Notes: generated by a model from the sequence alone, not told the origin. A DNA stretch of 64,000 bases from Microbacterium sp. GCS4 (GCF_001262495.1 NZ_LGYE01000001.1:744001-808000); one strand, 5' to 3'; shown: positions 52,444-64,000, counted from the first letter of the stretch. Translations and numbers: made by a program.

Positions 52444-54362
52444 CAGAAGCCTCCCCTGCGGTTATTGATACGTCGCTGAGTCTCCCGAAGTCCACGGCGG
52501 CCGAGCTTCGCGATGCCGATCGCCGTGTATGCGAGGCGATAGAACGGTGCCGCGAGCGCCGCCAGCATCGGTCGGTTGAGCGTGAGGTACATGCGGGACA
52601 GCCCGAATATTCCGCGGCCGCTCATTCGTCCGGCTCTCTGGATCAAGGGGATGACATCCGCAGGGTAGCCCGTAGTCGTGGAGAACAACTGGTCCACCTT
52701 GTAGTCGATGGCCGTGTGGCTGATCGCTGCGTGCGCGGGCGTCAGCACAGTCTGGGTGTAGAAGCCGGATCCCCCGGCGACATGGGCGATGATCCGCTCC
52801 TGCGCGCGGGCCAACCCCTTCACCGGGCCGGCAGATGTGTAGTCGCGATAGCCGAGCCGCAGCTCCGCAAGCGCCGCGACGGCCTGTGGACGGCACATCC
52901 ACATTCCCCCATAAGGCGAAAGGGGCGACACGTTCTCGAGCGGCACGTGGATGCCGAGTTTACGGAGCAGCCGCACAGCCGACGTGCGGTACTGACCACC
53001 TCCCCATCCCGATCCGAGAATGGAATAGCCGATGTGCATGGTGGGAGGGAAGACGACGCCGAGCTGGGGCTTGCGGGCGAACAGGCCGAGCACGTTCTGG
53101 ACATACTCGCGCGACGCGAGGAGGTTCTCTGTCTGATACCGCGTGAAGTACCGCACGACGTTCAACGTCTTCTCGACATGCTTACGGGCGTGCACTTTGA
53201 CGATGACGTCGTAATCGCGGTCGAGAAGGAGGTCGTGACAGCCCACGAAGAAGTCGGCCATGTCGCGTCCCTTTCGGGACGGCGTGACCCGCACATCGAG
53301 GCGTGCGTACCCGAGGGTGCGCGACTCCACGAACCTCTCGATCCGCGCCGCCTTACGTCCGTCGGTCGTCGTCACGATCAGGTCGAAGCCTGCGGGGAGG
53401 TTTCCCAGCTTCCCGCACAGATGCTCGAACTCAGGGAGGTCTCGGGCGTAGACGACCGCGGCGATCCGAAGGCCGCTCGTATCCGACCCGGGCACCACGC
53501 TCTTCTGCGGGAGGATCTCCAGGAGCCCGGCATTGGCGTTCAGCGTCCGCGGCGCCACCACCCTGGCAAGCGCCCCCAGCGCAGCGTCCTTGTTCAGCCC
53601 GCGCGCGACAGCAGCGTCGAGGATGTCCTTCCCAATGATTCCGTGTCGATCCAGGTACGTGGGGTACCAGGCCAGGAAGCCGCGGTCCACGAAGGGGTAC
53701 CCGTCCTCGATCAGCAGGTCGGCGACGTGGACCGGCGCGTTCGCAGTCGGATAGCGGTCAGCGGTGAACGCGTACTCGATGCGGAGGCCGGCGTCGATGA
53801 GCCTGGGCGCGATCAGTCGCTCGTGCTCGGCGGGTAGCGGCATCCGCTCCTGCCCCGCCCAGAACCTCTGCCAGGCCGCACTGTCGAGAAGCGTGCGGCG
53901 GGCGACGAACCAGGTCCACGGCATCGCGACGAGCGGGTGTCCCTGGTCATCGAATGATGCGTCGAGCGCGCCGGCGATCTCGGCCGCCTGCCACCCGTCT
54001 CCCGGCACGGCGTCCATGCGGGCCAAGAGTTCGTCGAAGGAGTCGAGCGGTCCGAGCCATCCGTCGCCCGTAAGAACGACCTCGTCGATCTCGTCGCGGA
54101 CCGGTGCGAGCAGGTCGAGCGCCTCTCGATAGTGAGAAGGCGTGAACCTCGCCGACGCCACATGCACGATCTGCGGATTGAATTCCGCCAGTCCCAGGTC
54201 GACGTCCTGGACAGCGGACGGCACCGTGACGATGAGGCGTGTGGCATGGGGCGCCAACGCGCGGAGAGCGCTGACGGCGGTCGGCAGCACACTCGGAGAA
54301 TCACCGGCGAGAGCGTAGACGACGGCTCTTCGGGGCGCCGGGAGCACGCCGTTCGCCGCCAC
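52443..54362 (-). CDS. Rhamnan synthesis F-like glycosyltransferase (2)
   Basis: 639 residues, collinear with the next gene: HARKHVEKTLNVVRYFTRYQ and MHIGYSILGSGWGGGQYRTS correspond to HSKKTPQDAFNPGRLFARQQ and VHIGYGTMGHAWWDNRPRF. It is clearly a paralogue in tandem, moderately diverged. The start is GTG at 54360-54362, next to the rmlA stop with no gap. The rmlA link supports L-rhamnose as donor. Either enzyme might instead add a different deoxysugar. Confidence 0.83.
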   Translation of the reverse strand: MAANGVLPAPRRAVVYALAGDSPSVLPTAVSALRALAPHATRLIVTVPSAVQDVDLGLAEFNPQIVHVASARFTPSHYREALDLLAPVRDEIDEVVLTGDGWLGPLDSFDELLARMDAVPGDGWQAAEIAGALDASFDDQGHPLVAMPWTWFVARRTLLDSAAWQRFWAGQERMPLPAEHERLIAPRLIDAGLRIEYAFTADRYPTANAPVHVADLLIEDGYPFVDRGFLAWYPTYLDRHGIIGKDILDAAVARGLNKDAALGALARVVAPRTLNANAGLLEILPQKSVVPGSDTSGLRIAAVVYARDLPEFEHLCGKLGNLPAGFDLIVTTTDGRKAARIERFVESRTLGYARLDVRVTPSRKGRDMADFFVGCHDLLLDRDYDVIVKVHARKHVEKTLNVVRYFTRYQTENLLASREYVQNVLGLFARKPQLGVVFPPTMHIGYSILGSGWGGGQYRTSAVRLLRKLGIHVPLENVSPLSPYGGMWMCRPQAVAALAELRLGYRDYTSAGPVKGLARAQERIIAHVAGGSGFYTQTVLTPAHAAISHTAIDYKVDQLFSTTTGYPADVIPLIQRAGRMSGRGIFGLSRMYLTLNRPMLAALAAPFYRLAYTAIGIAKLGRRGLRETQRRINNRRGGF

Positions 54363-55235
54363 TCAGCGCCCTCCCTGCTGCAGGGCCTTGAGCAGGTACT
54401 CGCCGTAGCCGCTCTTTCGCAAGGGCTCCGCGCGCTGGCGGAGCTCGTCGTCGGTGAGGAATCCCATACGCCACGCGACTTCCTCGGGGCACCCGATCGA
54501 GAGTCCCTGGCGCTTCTCGACGGTGCGGATGAAATCCGTCGCCTCGGCGAGAGAGTCGAACGTGCCCGTATCCAGCCACGCGGTGCCCCGAGTGAGCACC
54601 TGCACCTTGAGCTTGCCGCGATCCAGGTACTCGCGATTCACGTCGGTGATCTCGAGTTCCCCGCGGGGCGAAGGCTCCAGTGCCTTGGCGATCTCGATCA
54701 CGTCGTTGTCGTAGAAGTACAGACCGGGAACGGCGTAGTTGCTCTTCGGTGCCACAGGCTTCTCCTCCAGCGAGACGACGTTGCCGGCACGGTCGAACTC
54801 CACCACGCCGTACGCGGTCGCGTCGTCGACCCAGTATCCGAACACCACTCCGCCGTCGAGCTCGGTGTACTGGCGGAGCTGCGTGCCCATGCCCTGGCCG
54901 TAGAAGATGTTGTCACCGAGGACGAGCGCGACGGGCTCGTTGCCGATGTGCTCCTCGCCGAGGATGAAGGCCTGCGCGAGGCCGTCGGGGGACGGCTGCG
55001 TCTTATAGGTGATCGAGACACCGAACTTCGACCCGTCGCCGAGAAGACGCTGGAACGACTCCGCATCGTGCGGAGTCGTGATCATCAGGATGTCGCGGAT
55101 GCCTGCCAGGATCAGCGTCGACAGCGGGTAGTAGATCATCGGCTTGTCGTAGACCGGGACCAGCTGCTTGGAGACGCCGAGGGTGATCGGGTGCAGCCGG
55201 GAGCCAGTGCCGCCGGCGAGAATGATGCCACGCAT
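54363..55235 (-). CDS. rmlA: Glucose-1-phosphate thymidylyltransferase
   Basis: 290 residues. [20 protein letters not shown] and [15 protein letters not shown] are the nucleotide-binding motifs; [26 protein letters not shown] and [13 protein letters not shown] complete the RmlA signature. It makes dTDP-glucose from dTTP and glucose-1-phosphate. GGGAG lies about 9 bases before the ATG. It begins the long minus-strand operon rmlA, two RgpF-like genes, Wzm, Wzt, GT2, and is divergent from rmlB (78-base gap). Confidence 0.96.
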   Translation of the reverse strand: MRGIILAGGTGSRLHPITLGVSKQLVPVYDKPMIYYPLSTLILAGIRDILMITTPHDAESFQRLLGDGSKFGVSITYKTQPSPDGLAQAFILGEEHIGNEPVALVLGDNIFYGQGMGTQLRQYTELDGGVVFGYWVDDATAYGVVEFDRAGNVVSLEEKPVAPKSNYAVPGLYFYDNDVIEIAKALEPSPRGELEITDVNREYLDRGKLKVQVLTRGTAWLDTGTFDSLAEATDFIRTVEKRQGLSIGCPEEVAWRMGFLTDDELRQRAEPLRKSGYGEYLLKALQQGGR

Positions 55236-55253
55236 GGTCTCTAGTCTCCCTGA

Positions 55254-57718
<2,465 letters not shown>

Positions 57719-57858
57719 CGACACCTCGAACTCTTCTCCGGCCCACGGGCGATCCTTCAGTACGCTGTCAGTCACGTAGGCGGGTGCTTGTTTGCCGTGC
57801 ACCGTCGGATACTCACTCGGAAGACTAGGTCACCATTCTCCACTCGTATGGGTCAGTG

Positions 57859-60684
57859 TCACGGCACCCGAACCGTCGAGCAGACGATGAGCGGATTGCC
57901 TCCCGCACCGGTGTTGATCGCGTAGACGCACACCTGGTTGACCCCTGATGGCATCGCGACGAACTGATGGAAACCGTGGCGGGACCCGACCGAAGGATAC
58001 GCGGCGCCGATGTCGATCCGGTCCAGATCGGCGAGGAAGCTCGATCCGACTCCGTTGACATAGACGTGTACCTGGATGGGATCAGTCGTGTCGGGGTCGA
58101 ACGCCCAACCAGTCAGGGTCGTACCCCCCGCAGACGGAGTGAAGGTTTCGACGAATCCGATCGGAGCGCGCCCGCGATCGACGGGTGCAGTGACGCTCAC
58201 CTTCACCGTCGAGCAGAGGACTAGCGGATTCCCGCCGGCGCCGGTGTTTATCGCATAGACGCACACCTGGTTGTTGCCCGCGGGCATCGAGATGAACTCA
58301 CTGAAGCCGTGCTTCGACCCCATAGCGGGGTACGCCTTTCCGACGTCCGGTCGCTCCCTGTCAGCGACGAGACTCTTGCCGACGCCGTTGACGTACACGT
58401 GGACCTGGATCGGGTCGCTCGTGTCCGGATCGAACGCCCAGCCGGTGATGGTCGCGCCGCCGTTCGCCGCCACCATGCTCTCGACGAAGGCCACGGGGAC
58501 ACGCCCTTGGTCCACAGTCGATGTGACCTTGACCGAGGAGCACGACAGCAATGGGTTGCCACCCGTCCCGTTGTTAATCGCGTACACGCACACCTGATGC
58601 GTGCCGAGAGACATCGGAATGAACTCCTTGAAGCCGCTCCGTTGCCCCGTCCCGGGGTAAGCGGTCGCGACATCGGCGCGCTCCTTGTCGGCGAGGTAGC
58701 CTTTGCCGACGCCGTCGACGTAGATGTGAACAGAAATCGGGTCGGTCGTGTCGGGATCGAAGGCCCAGCCTGCGACTGTCGCGCCGCCCGCACCGGGAAC
58801 GAGGCTCTCGACGAAGCCGACGGGGAGGCGCCCCTGATCAGGAGGCGAAGTCACCTTCACACTCGAACACACCACGAGGGTGTCACCGCCCTTGCCGTTA
58901 TTGACGGCATAGACGCACACTTCGTGGGTTCCCACCGTTGCCGGAAGCCATTCGGCGAACCCGTGTCGAGATCCCATCGCGGGGTAGGCCGCTCCGAAAT
59001 CCGGGCGGTCCTTATCAGCGCGGTAATTCTTCGCGACTCCGTCCAGGGTGACGCGGATCGCGATGGAGTCCGTCGTATCGGGGTCGTACGCCCATCCTGC
59101 GATGCTGATCCCCCCGGGGCCGGGAGCCATGCTCTCGACATGTCCTAGTGGAACTCGTCCAGAATCCGTCGAGGACGGAACGGTTACGGTCGCGCACCCG
59201 AGTAGCGCGTTGGCCCCTCTCCCGACGTTGATCCCATAGGCGCACACGGTGTGGGTCCCCGGGGGCGCACTGACCTTCGCGCCGAATCCATGCGCAGCCC
59301 CGTGCTGCGGGTAGTGCGCGGCGACATCCTCACGCGTTCTGCTCGCCACGAATGCGGTCGCTGTGGACCCGACGTATACGTGCACGCCGATGGAACTGGC
59401 CGTGTCCGGATCCAGAGCCCAGCCCTTCACATCGACTCCGCCGTCCACGCCGACCGTGGTCTCGAGAACACCGACCGGCGAGCCCGTCATACCGATGACT
59501 TCCTCGCACCGCAGGGTCGAGTTACCGCCGGCCCCCACGTTTATCCCGTAGGCGCAGATGCGGACTGCTCCCGAACTCGTGGCGGGGATGCGGACGTCGA
59601 AGCCGTGAGCGTTGCCCTTTCCCGGGTACGCGGCGCCGACATCCGGTCGGTTGCCATCGGCCGCATAGGCGTAGCCCGCGTTGCCGACATAGATGTGGAC
59701 CCCGATGCTCTCACTCGAGTTCGGGTCGAGTGCCCATCCTCGGACGCGGAACTCTCCGGGGAGGGACTCGATCGACTCTACGACGCCGATCGGGTCGTCC
59801 TTCGGCCCTTGAGTCGGACCGAACCAATCGGTGAAGTAGTTGTAGAAGTTGCGGTTGCCGTAGGCCGAGCATCCATCGCCTTCTCCGTACCCGGCCCGCA
59901 TCGCCGCGGCGTTGGGCTGGTAGGGCGTGTAGTAGTAGAGCGCCGACGTCGCCTTGTTCGCGACGTAGACGGGCGAGCTGCCGCAGGCGCGGTTCGGGTT
60001 GTAGAGGATGTTCCAGGTGTTCCCGGGCGCGTAGTACGTGAAGTATCGCCCTTCCATGTAGATCTGCATCTGCCGAGCGGCTCCGTAGATCTGGTGGAAG
60101 AAGCCGACGTAGGTCGGGTCGCAGGGAACCCCTCCATCGGGGCAACCCTGCCCGAGCGCCGCGTTGTAGCGGTTCATGCTCGGCCAGGTGTGTGTGACGA
60201 GGCCCTGCTCCTTCTGCAGCATGACGATCAGCACCTGCGGATTGATCCCGCATGACTGCGCGACGCGATAGATGATCCTCGCGGCGGACTCGTTGGGAGC
60301 GCCGGTGTATCCCTGGCAGTAACGATCAGCGGGACGGTTCACCGACGTGATCGTGAAGTCCTTCAGGCAGATGATCGGACCCCACTGATCGGACCCACCT
60401 TGACACCGAGAGACCTTGCCGTTGAAGAAAGACTGGATCTGCGCTTCGGACATCGTGTTGCGGTTGGTGAAAACGGCGTCGCTGATGATGTTGCCCGGGT
60501 CGAATCCGGCGAGTGACATCTTCGCTTGCATGGTCTGGACGCCCTTGCCTGCTGACGAGGCGGTCGCCTGCGCGGAGGCAACAGGAACCATGACACCGAC
60601 CACGAGCGCCGTCACTGCGACGAACGTGGCGAGGATTCGGGGCATCCTCATGGTGTTTCGAGAGCGTGGGGCACGTCGAGACAT
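57859..60684 (-). CDS. Secreted protein: possible lysozyme-like domain plus six GWAxDPDT repeats
   Basis: 941 residues. A signal peptide (helix TFVAVTALVVGVMVPVASA, cleavage after about residue 38) is followed by a Cys-rich N-terminal domain (about 48-290) with INPQVLIVMLQKEQGLVTHT. Glu159 in QKEQG resembles the catalytic Glu of lysozyme-like folds; this is inference. From 298 to the end six repeats of about 105 residues occur, each with GWAxDPDT, a YxxG/VYV strand, RPDV-AAYP, HGF and VCxYAINxGxGGN. They suggest a wall- or glycan-binding domain array. The start is uncertain: ATG 60684 or ATG 60651; no ribosome site is seen. Confidence 0.75.
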   Translation of the reverse strand: MSRRAPRSRNTMRMPRILATFVAVTALVVGVMVPVASAQATASSAGKGVQTMQAKMSLAGFDPGNIISDAVFTNRNTMSEAQIQSFFNGKVSRCQGGSDQWGPIICLKDFTITSVNRPADRYCQGYTGAPNESAARIIYRVAQSCGINPQVLIVMLQKEQGLVTHTWPSMNRYNAALGQGCPDGGVPCDPTYVGFFHQIYGAARQMQIYMEGRYFTYYAPGNTWNILYNPNRACGSSPVYVANKATSALYYYTPYQPNAAAMRAGYGEGDGCSAYGNRNFYNYFTDWFGPTQGPKDDPIGVVESIESLPGEFRVRGWALDPNSSESIGVHIYVGNAGYAYAADGNRPDVGAAYPGKGNAHGFDVRIPATSSGAVRICAYGINVGAGGNSTLRCEEVIGMTGSPVGVLETTVGVDGGVDVKGWALDPDTASSIGVHVYVGSTATAFVASRTREDVAAHYPQHGAAHGFGAKVSAPPGTHTVCAYGINVGRGANALLGCATVTVPSSTDSGRVPLGHVESMAPGPGGISIAGWAYDPDTTDSIAIRVTLDGVAKNYRADKDRPDFGAAYPAMGSRHGFAEWLPATVGTHEVCVYAVNNGKGGDTLVVCSSVKVTSPPDQGRLPVGFVESLVPGAGGATVAGWAFDPDTTDPISVHIYVDGVGKGYLADKERADVATAYPGTGQRSGFKEFIPMSLGTHQVCVYAINNGTGGNPLLSCSSVKVTSTVDQGRVPVAFVESMVAANGGATITGWAFDPDTSDPIQVHVYVNGVGKSLVADRERPDVGKAYPAMGSKHGFSEFISMPAGNNQVCVYAINTGAGGNPLVLCSTVKVSVTAPVDRGRAPIGFVETFTPSAGGTTLTGWAFDPDTTDPIQVHVYVNGVGSSFLADLDRIDIGAAYPSVGSRHGFHQFVAMPSGVNQVCVYAINTGAGGNPLIVCSTVRVP
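57862..59793. repeat. Six tandem ~315-base coding repeats
   Basis: The array encodes six copies of a domain of about 105 residues. Copies 3 to 6 are much closer to each other than to copies 1 and 2 (for instance, the GWAFDPDTTDP motif is nearly unchanged in copies 4 to 6). This points to recent expansion at the C-terminal end. Confidence 0.85.
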
Positions 60685-60806
60685 GTGACCAGTGTGACGG
60701 AAGTTGCGGGATGATGCCACTGTTACGGCATATTGGCTATCGGTGTGTCGGCGTGTCGCGCAAGACACAGCCCGCGTTCAGGGGATCAGCGGTCCTGGTC
60801 CAGGGG

Positions 60807-61880
60807 TCAGAGGTCTGCATGCAGGGCCCAGATCCGCTCGGCGGCACCGTGCCAGGAGAATGCGCGAGACCGGTCAACGCCCAGCACGCTCAGCGTCCTG
60901 GCCCCTGCGCCCACCGCGTCCACGACGGCGTCCACGACCTCGTTCTCGGCCACGACCGCGCCGCCGTCGACGATCACGTCGCGGTGCGTCCCGCCGTCGA
61001 CGGCGACGACCGGGACGCCGAGCGCCATGGACTCGAGCACGCGCCACGGCCAGGCATCCACCGCGCCGGTCGCCACGAGGGCGGACGCGCCCGCAAGGGT
61101 CGCCGCGCGATCGGCGGTCGGGAGACTCGTTCTGATGTGCGCACGCGTCTCGGGCAGTCCGGCCGCGGAAGCGATCTCCGCGAGTCGTGGCTCCGACCCC
61201 TCCGCCGCGTCGAGGACGACCGCATTCATCCCCGCCGCAGCAGCCGCGCGGAATCCTGTCTCGAGCGACGGGGAGGTGCCGGTGAGCACGACGTAGCCTT
61301 CGGGCAACGCGAGGGCCGCGCGGCGCTCGGCGGCGTCGAACGGCACGACGAACCCGGAGGGCACCGCTCCGGGGATCACGCGGATGCGATCGCGCAGCTT
61401 GACGAGGTCCGACAGCCGACCGGCTATCGAGTGCGTCGGCACCACCACGGCATCCGCGTGCTTGACCGCCCGCTTCAGCATCGCCCGCTGCCAGGCCACA
61501 ACGGACTTCGGGAGCGCATCGGGCTCGTCCCACGCGCGCAGGTCCCAGACCGTCGCGGTCGTCTGGTCGTTGTCGTGCACGCGGTCGTGGCGCACGAGGG
61601 GCGCCATGAGCGACGCGGAGTGGACGAGCCCTCCCCCGACTCCGGGTACGAGACCGAGCTGCCATGCGGTGGCGAGCTCGCGACGAGCGAGAGAGAGCCG
61701 GTGAGTATCGGCGATCCCCGGGATGTCGGCCTCGCCTCCCGCAGGGACGATCGCCTCGACATCGCATCCGGACGGAGCCGTCTGCACCAGAGCCGCCGCG
61801 AGCTCGACACCCGCCCAGGCCACGTCCGGATCCACGACATGCTCCAGCTGATCCAGAACAACACGCAGCCGAGCACCCAT
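60807..61880 (-). CDS. GT4-type glycosyltransferase
   Basis: 357 residues. N-terminal acceptor side (RVVLDQLEHVVDPDVAWAG; WQLGLVPGVGGGLVHSASLM) and C-terminal nucleotide-binding half with the ExxxxxxxE-like region WPWRVLESMALGVPVVAVDG. It has VPTHSIAGRLSDL and IPGAVPSGFVVP motifs of GT-B mannosyl- or glucosyl-transferases. The substrate is unknown. The ATG follows a TATTCT hexamer by 6 bases. It is divergent from the DUF4012 gene. Confidence 0.82.
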   Translation of the reverse strand: MGARLRVVLDQLEHVVDPDVAWAGVELAAALVQTAPSGCDVEAIVPAGGEADIPGIADTHRLSLARRELATAWQLGLVPGVGGGLVHSASLMAPLVRHDRVHDNDQTTATVWDLRAWDEPDALPKSVVAWQRAMLKRAVKHADAVVVPTHSIAGRLSDLVKLRDRIRVIPGAVPSGFVVPFDAAERRAALALPEGYVVLTGTSPSLETGFRAAAAAGMNAVVLDAAEGSEPRLAEIASAAGLPETRAHIRTSLPTADRAATLAGASALVATGAVDAWPWRVLESMALGVPVVAVDGGTHRDVIVDGGAVVAENEVVDAVVDAVGAGARTLSVLGVDRSRAFSWHGAAERIWALHADL

Positions 61881-61886
61881 GGACCA

Positions 61887-61892
61887 AGAATA
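61887..61892 (-). promoter_or_regulatory. Putative -10 box for leaderless GT4 gene
   Basis: TATTCT on the minus strand ends 6 bases before the ATG. The 105-base gap also serves the DUF4012 gene on the other strand. Confidence 0.5.
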
Positions 61893-61985
61893 ATGTCCGC
61901 GTCTCGAAGAACCTGGGAGCGCGCCCCCGAGTCACGCCGCCGATATGTCGCTTCATGCTTGAATGCAGGAGTGAGCGACGGACGG

Positions 61986-63737
61986 ATGCCGGTACAGCAT
62001 CGATGGGTGCGATGGGTCGTCGGCGTTGTCCTGACGCTGCTCGTGCTCGCGATCGGCTGGGTCACGGTCCGCGGCATCGGCGCGGTGAACGACCTGCAGC
62101 GGGTGTCAGCCTCGGCGTCGCAGCTCAAGGCGGCGATCGGCGAGGGGGATCTCGACCGCGCGGCCGCGCTCTCCGGCCGGATCGCGCACCACGCGGAGTC
62201 CGCGCACGATCTGACCTCCGATCCGGTATGGCACGCCTTCGCGATCGTGCCCTGGCTCGGGCCGAACTTCTCCGCCGTGAGCGACGTCGCGTCGATCGCC
62301 GACCAGGTGGCGTCGGACGCGCTCGTGCCGGTCCTCGACGCCGCAGACGAGCTGGATCTCGCGAGCCTCGGCCTGTCCGGAGGAGTCATCGACCTCGCGC
62401 CGTTCGCCGCGATCGAGGCTCCGCTCGCCGATGCGAGTGCCACGCTGGCCTCGGCCGAGGACCGCGCGCTGCGCATCGACGCGGACGCGACCCTGCCTCC
62501 GCTCGCCGATGCGGTGCGCGAGATGCGCTCCGTCGTCACCCAGGCATCGACGGTGGTCGGCGCTCTGCACGGGGCATCCGCTCTCCTCCCCAGCATGCTC
62601 GGCGCCGAGGGCCCGCGGAACTATGTCGTGGCCATGCAGAACAACGCGGAGCTCCGCTCGTCGGGCGGCATCATCGGAGCCATCGCCCTGCTGCACGCGG
62701 AGGGCGGACGGATCTCCCTCGTCCAGCAGGCGTCCACGACGGACTTCCCCCCGCTGGAGCAGGCCCTCCCTCTGAGCGAGTCGACCGTCGCGCTGTTCGA
62801 GGACCGCCCGGGCCGCTTTCTGCAGAACATCACGAACATCCCGGACTTCACGGAGGCCGCCCCGGTGATCGCGCAGCGCTGGCAGCAGCGCTTCGGCACG
62901 CCGGTCGACGGAGTGATCGCGGTCGACGCCGTCATGACGAAGAACCTCCTCGCGGCGACCGGCCCCCTGGCATTCGGGCCGTTCACCGCCACGGAGGACA
63001 ACGTCGTCAGCCTGTTGCTCTCGGACATCTACACGACGATCCCCGATCCAGCCGTGCAGGACCAGGTCTTCGCGCAGGCCGCGAGCGCCCTGTTCGGAGC
63101 CGCGCTCACGACCGCGGCTCCGAAGGATCTCGTAGCCGCCCTCGCGACATCCGCCGACGAGGACCGCATCCGCATCTGGAGCGCGCACGAGGACGAGGAG
63201 CGCCTCCTCGCAGCCAGCGAGCTCGGCGGCGCGATCCCCGAGGACGATGCCACGAGCCACGTGGGAGTGCTGTTCAACGACACCACGGGCGCCAAGATGG
63301 ACTACTACACGGACGCGACCATCACGACGGCGATCGGCCGCTGCGACGGGGCACCCACGACACAGGTGCGCGTCACCTGGACGAACAACGCTCCGGCGGA
63401 CGCAGCGACCGCCCTGCCGGCGTATGTGACGGGCGGAGGCACCTACGGGGTGGATCCGGGCACGGTGCGCACACTCATCACGGTGTACGGCCCCGAGGGG
63501 GCGACGCCCTCGTTCGTGGACCGCGAGGGAGGCCAGGGCGACGAGGGCGCACAGACGACACTCCTCGGCAGCCGTACAGCGGTGCAGCAGGAGGTCCTGC
63601 TGGCACCGGGCGAGTCCGCCACGATCACGGTCGAGTACCAGGGAGACGGCACGGGAAACCGCCTCACGACGGTCGACCACACCCCGATGATCCGCACCCC
63701 CGACATCTCCCCTGAGGAATTGCGCTGCGGTTCGTGA
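61986..63737 (+). CDS. DUF4012-domain membrane-anchored protein
   Basis: About 583 residues. A single N-terminal membrane helix (WVVGVVLTLLVLAIGWVTV) is followed by a long extracytoplasmic part. The DUF4012 core runs from roughly 200: NYVVAMQNNAELRSSGGIIG, IPDFTEAAPVIAQRWQQRFG, VDGVIAVDAVMTKNLLAATG. DUF4012 proteins are common in polysaccharide loci of Actinobacteria; the fold resembles the LytR-CpsA-Psr domain by similar context, but I cannot show it. The start is uncertain between GTG 61971, with AGGA next to it, and ATG 61986. Confidence 0.83.
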   Translation: MPVQHRWVRWVVGVVLTLLVLAIGWVTVRGIGAVNDLQRVSASASQLKAAIGEGDLDRAAALSGRIAHHAESAHDLTSDPVWHAFAIVPWLGPNFSAVSDVASIADQVASDALVPVLDAADELDLASLGLSGGVIDLAPFAAIEAPLADASATLASAEDRALRIDADATLPPLADAVREMRSVVTQASTVVGALHGASALLPSMLGAEGPRNYVVAMQNNAELRSSGGIIGAIALLHAEGGRISLVQQASTTDFPPLEQALPLSESTVALFEDRPGRFLQNITNIPDFTEAAPVIAQRWQQRFGTPVDGVIAVDAVMTKNLLAATGPLAFGPFTATEDNVVSLLLSDIYTTIPDPAVQDQVFAQAASALFGAALTTAAPKDLVAALATSADEDRIRIWSAHEDEERLLAASELGGAIPEDDATSHVGVLFNDTTGAKMDYYTDATITTAIGRCDGAPTTQVRVTWTNNAPADAATALPAYVTGGGTYGVDPGTVRTLITVYGPEGATPSFVDREGGQGDEGAQTTLLGSRTAVQQEVLLAPGESATITVEYQGDGTGNRLTTVDHTPMIRTPDISPEELRCGS

Positions 63738-63793
63738 CTTTCGTCCAACCATGATGTAGTCTCGTGTCCACTGGGGAATATCTGGGTTCTGCA

Positions 63794-63847
63794 ATCCTGT
63801 CGTGGGGACAGGATGAGCCCACGCCAACGGATGCAGGGGTGTATCCG
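63794..63847 (+). other. Structured leader ahead of a secreted-protein gene
   Basis: Two hairpins: ATCCTGTC (63794-63801) with GACAGGAT (63807-63814), loop 5; and CGGAT (63828-63832) with ATCCG (63843-63847), loop 10. They lie in the 143 bases before the ATG at 63881. I do not recognise a known riboswitch. They could be a cis-regulatory RNA, an operator, or chance. Confidence 0.35.
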
Positions 63848-63880
63848 AGGGCGATTCCGCGTGAATTTCTGGGGAGAATC

Positions 63881-64000
63881 ATGCTGAAGAAACTGGCTGC
63901 CATCAGCCTGACCGCTGGCGCACTCGTGCTCATGGCACCCGCTGTCGCCTCTGCTGCGCCGGCTGCGTCCGACTCGTACGCCGACAAGCCTCGCGTATCC
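63881..64000 (+). CDS. Secreted protein, 5' end only
   Basis: 40 residues visible. A clear signal peptide: basic MLKKLAA, hydrophobic ISLTAGALVLMAPAVASA, cleavage likely after ASA or AAPA. GGGGAG lies about 4 bases before the ATG. The mature part is outside the window, so function cannot be given; neighbouring genes suggest a surface protein. Confidence 0.8.
   Translation, partial: MLKKLAAISLTAGALVLMAPAVASAAPAASDSYADKPRVS

Noticed and set aside
63738..63880. c-di-AMP (ydaO) riboswitch
   Set aside because: The characteristic conserved segments of that class were not found in the leader.

Overview
The window is high-GC actinobacterial DNA, and its gene content and order fit a member of the Microbacteriaceae, most likely Microbacterium or a close relative. 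Supporting signs are the SecA-HPF-ComF-LpqB-MtrB-MtrA block, a WhiB2-type regulator, Rv3235/Rv3258c/Rv3259-type conserved actinobacterial genes, absence of mycolate genes, and frequent GTG starts. No tRNA, rRNA, CRISPR array, insertion sequence or prophage was found, and no gap between genes exceeds 300 bases. Family assignments are from reading the protein sequences; no database search was run.

Positions 1-30,800 are conserved chromosomal housekeeping. From the left: a partial PdtaS-type sensor kinase with an Rv3235-family gene; a small set made of an unknown protein, a small HTH protein, a SAF-domain membrane protein and a P-loop ATPase; an AlaA-type aminotransferase; secA; a PadR regulator; a coiled-coil protein with a Gly/Trp-rich tail; hpf, comF, lpqB, mtrB and mtrA. 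Next is a tightly overlapping MoxR-type cluster (membrane protein, DUF4129, DUF4350, a possible 25-residue peptide, MoxR ATPase, DUF58, then head-to-head SpoIIM-like and RDD genes). It resembles the Rv3690-Rv3695 region of Mycobacterium tuberculosis, including the reversed SpoIIM gene. A block with DUF3499, an Rv3259-type metallopeptidase, DUF5719, a 1052-residue glycosyltransferase/membrane protein, whiB2 and manA follows.

Positions 30,800-64,000 form a large cell-surface polysaccharide locus. It has two tandem O-antigen-ligase-like proteins, a galactofuranosyltransferase-like enzyme and UDP-galactopyranose mutase, two separate Wzm/Wzt-type ABC exporters (one Wzt with and one without a C-terminal sugar-binding extension), a Wzx-type flippase, an oxidoreductase/aminotransferase/N-acetyltransferase trio plus a UDP-GlcNAc 2-epimerase (together resembling the WbpB/E/D/I route to a diacetamido-uronic acid), several glycosyltransferases, two tandem rhamnan-synthesis-F-like proteins, and a complete dTDP-L-rhamnose pathway (rmlA, rmlB, fused rmlC-rmlD). 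The locus ends with a 941-residue secreted protein carrying a possible lysozyme-like domain and six GWAxDPDT repeats, a GT4-type glycosyltransferase, a DUF4012 protein and the start of another secreted protein. The likely products are rhamnose- and galactofuranose-containing wall polymers plus an amino-sugar-containing glycan.

Two regulatory patterns stand out. Ten genes have a TAnnnT hexamer 6-9 bases before the start codon, mostly without a ribosome binding site, which is the signature of leaderless transcripts. Two copies of a 14-base element containing a perfect DnaA-box 9-mer lie 976 bases apart, each just in front of a gene.
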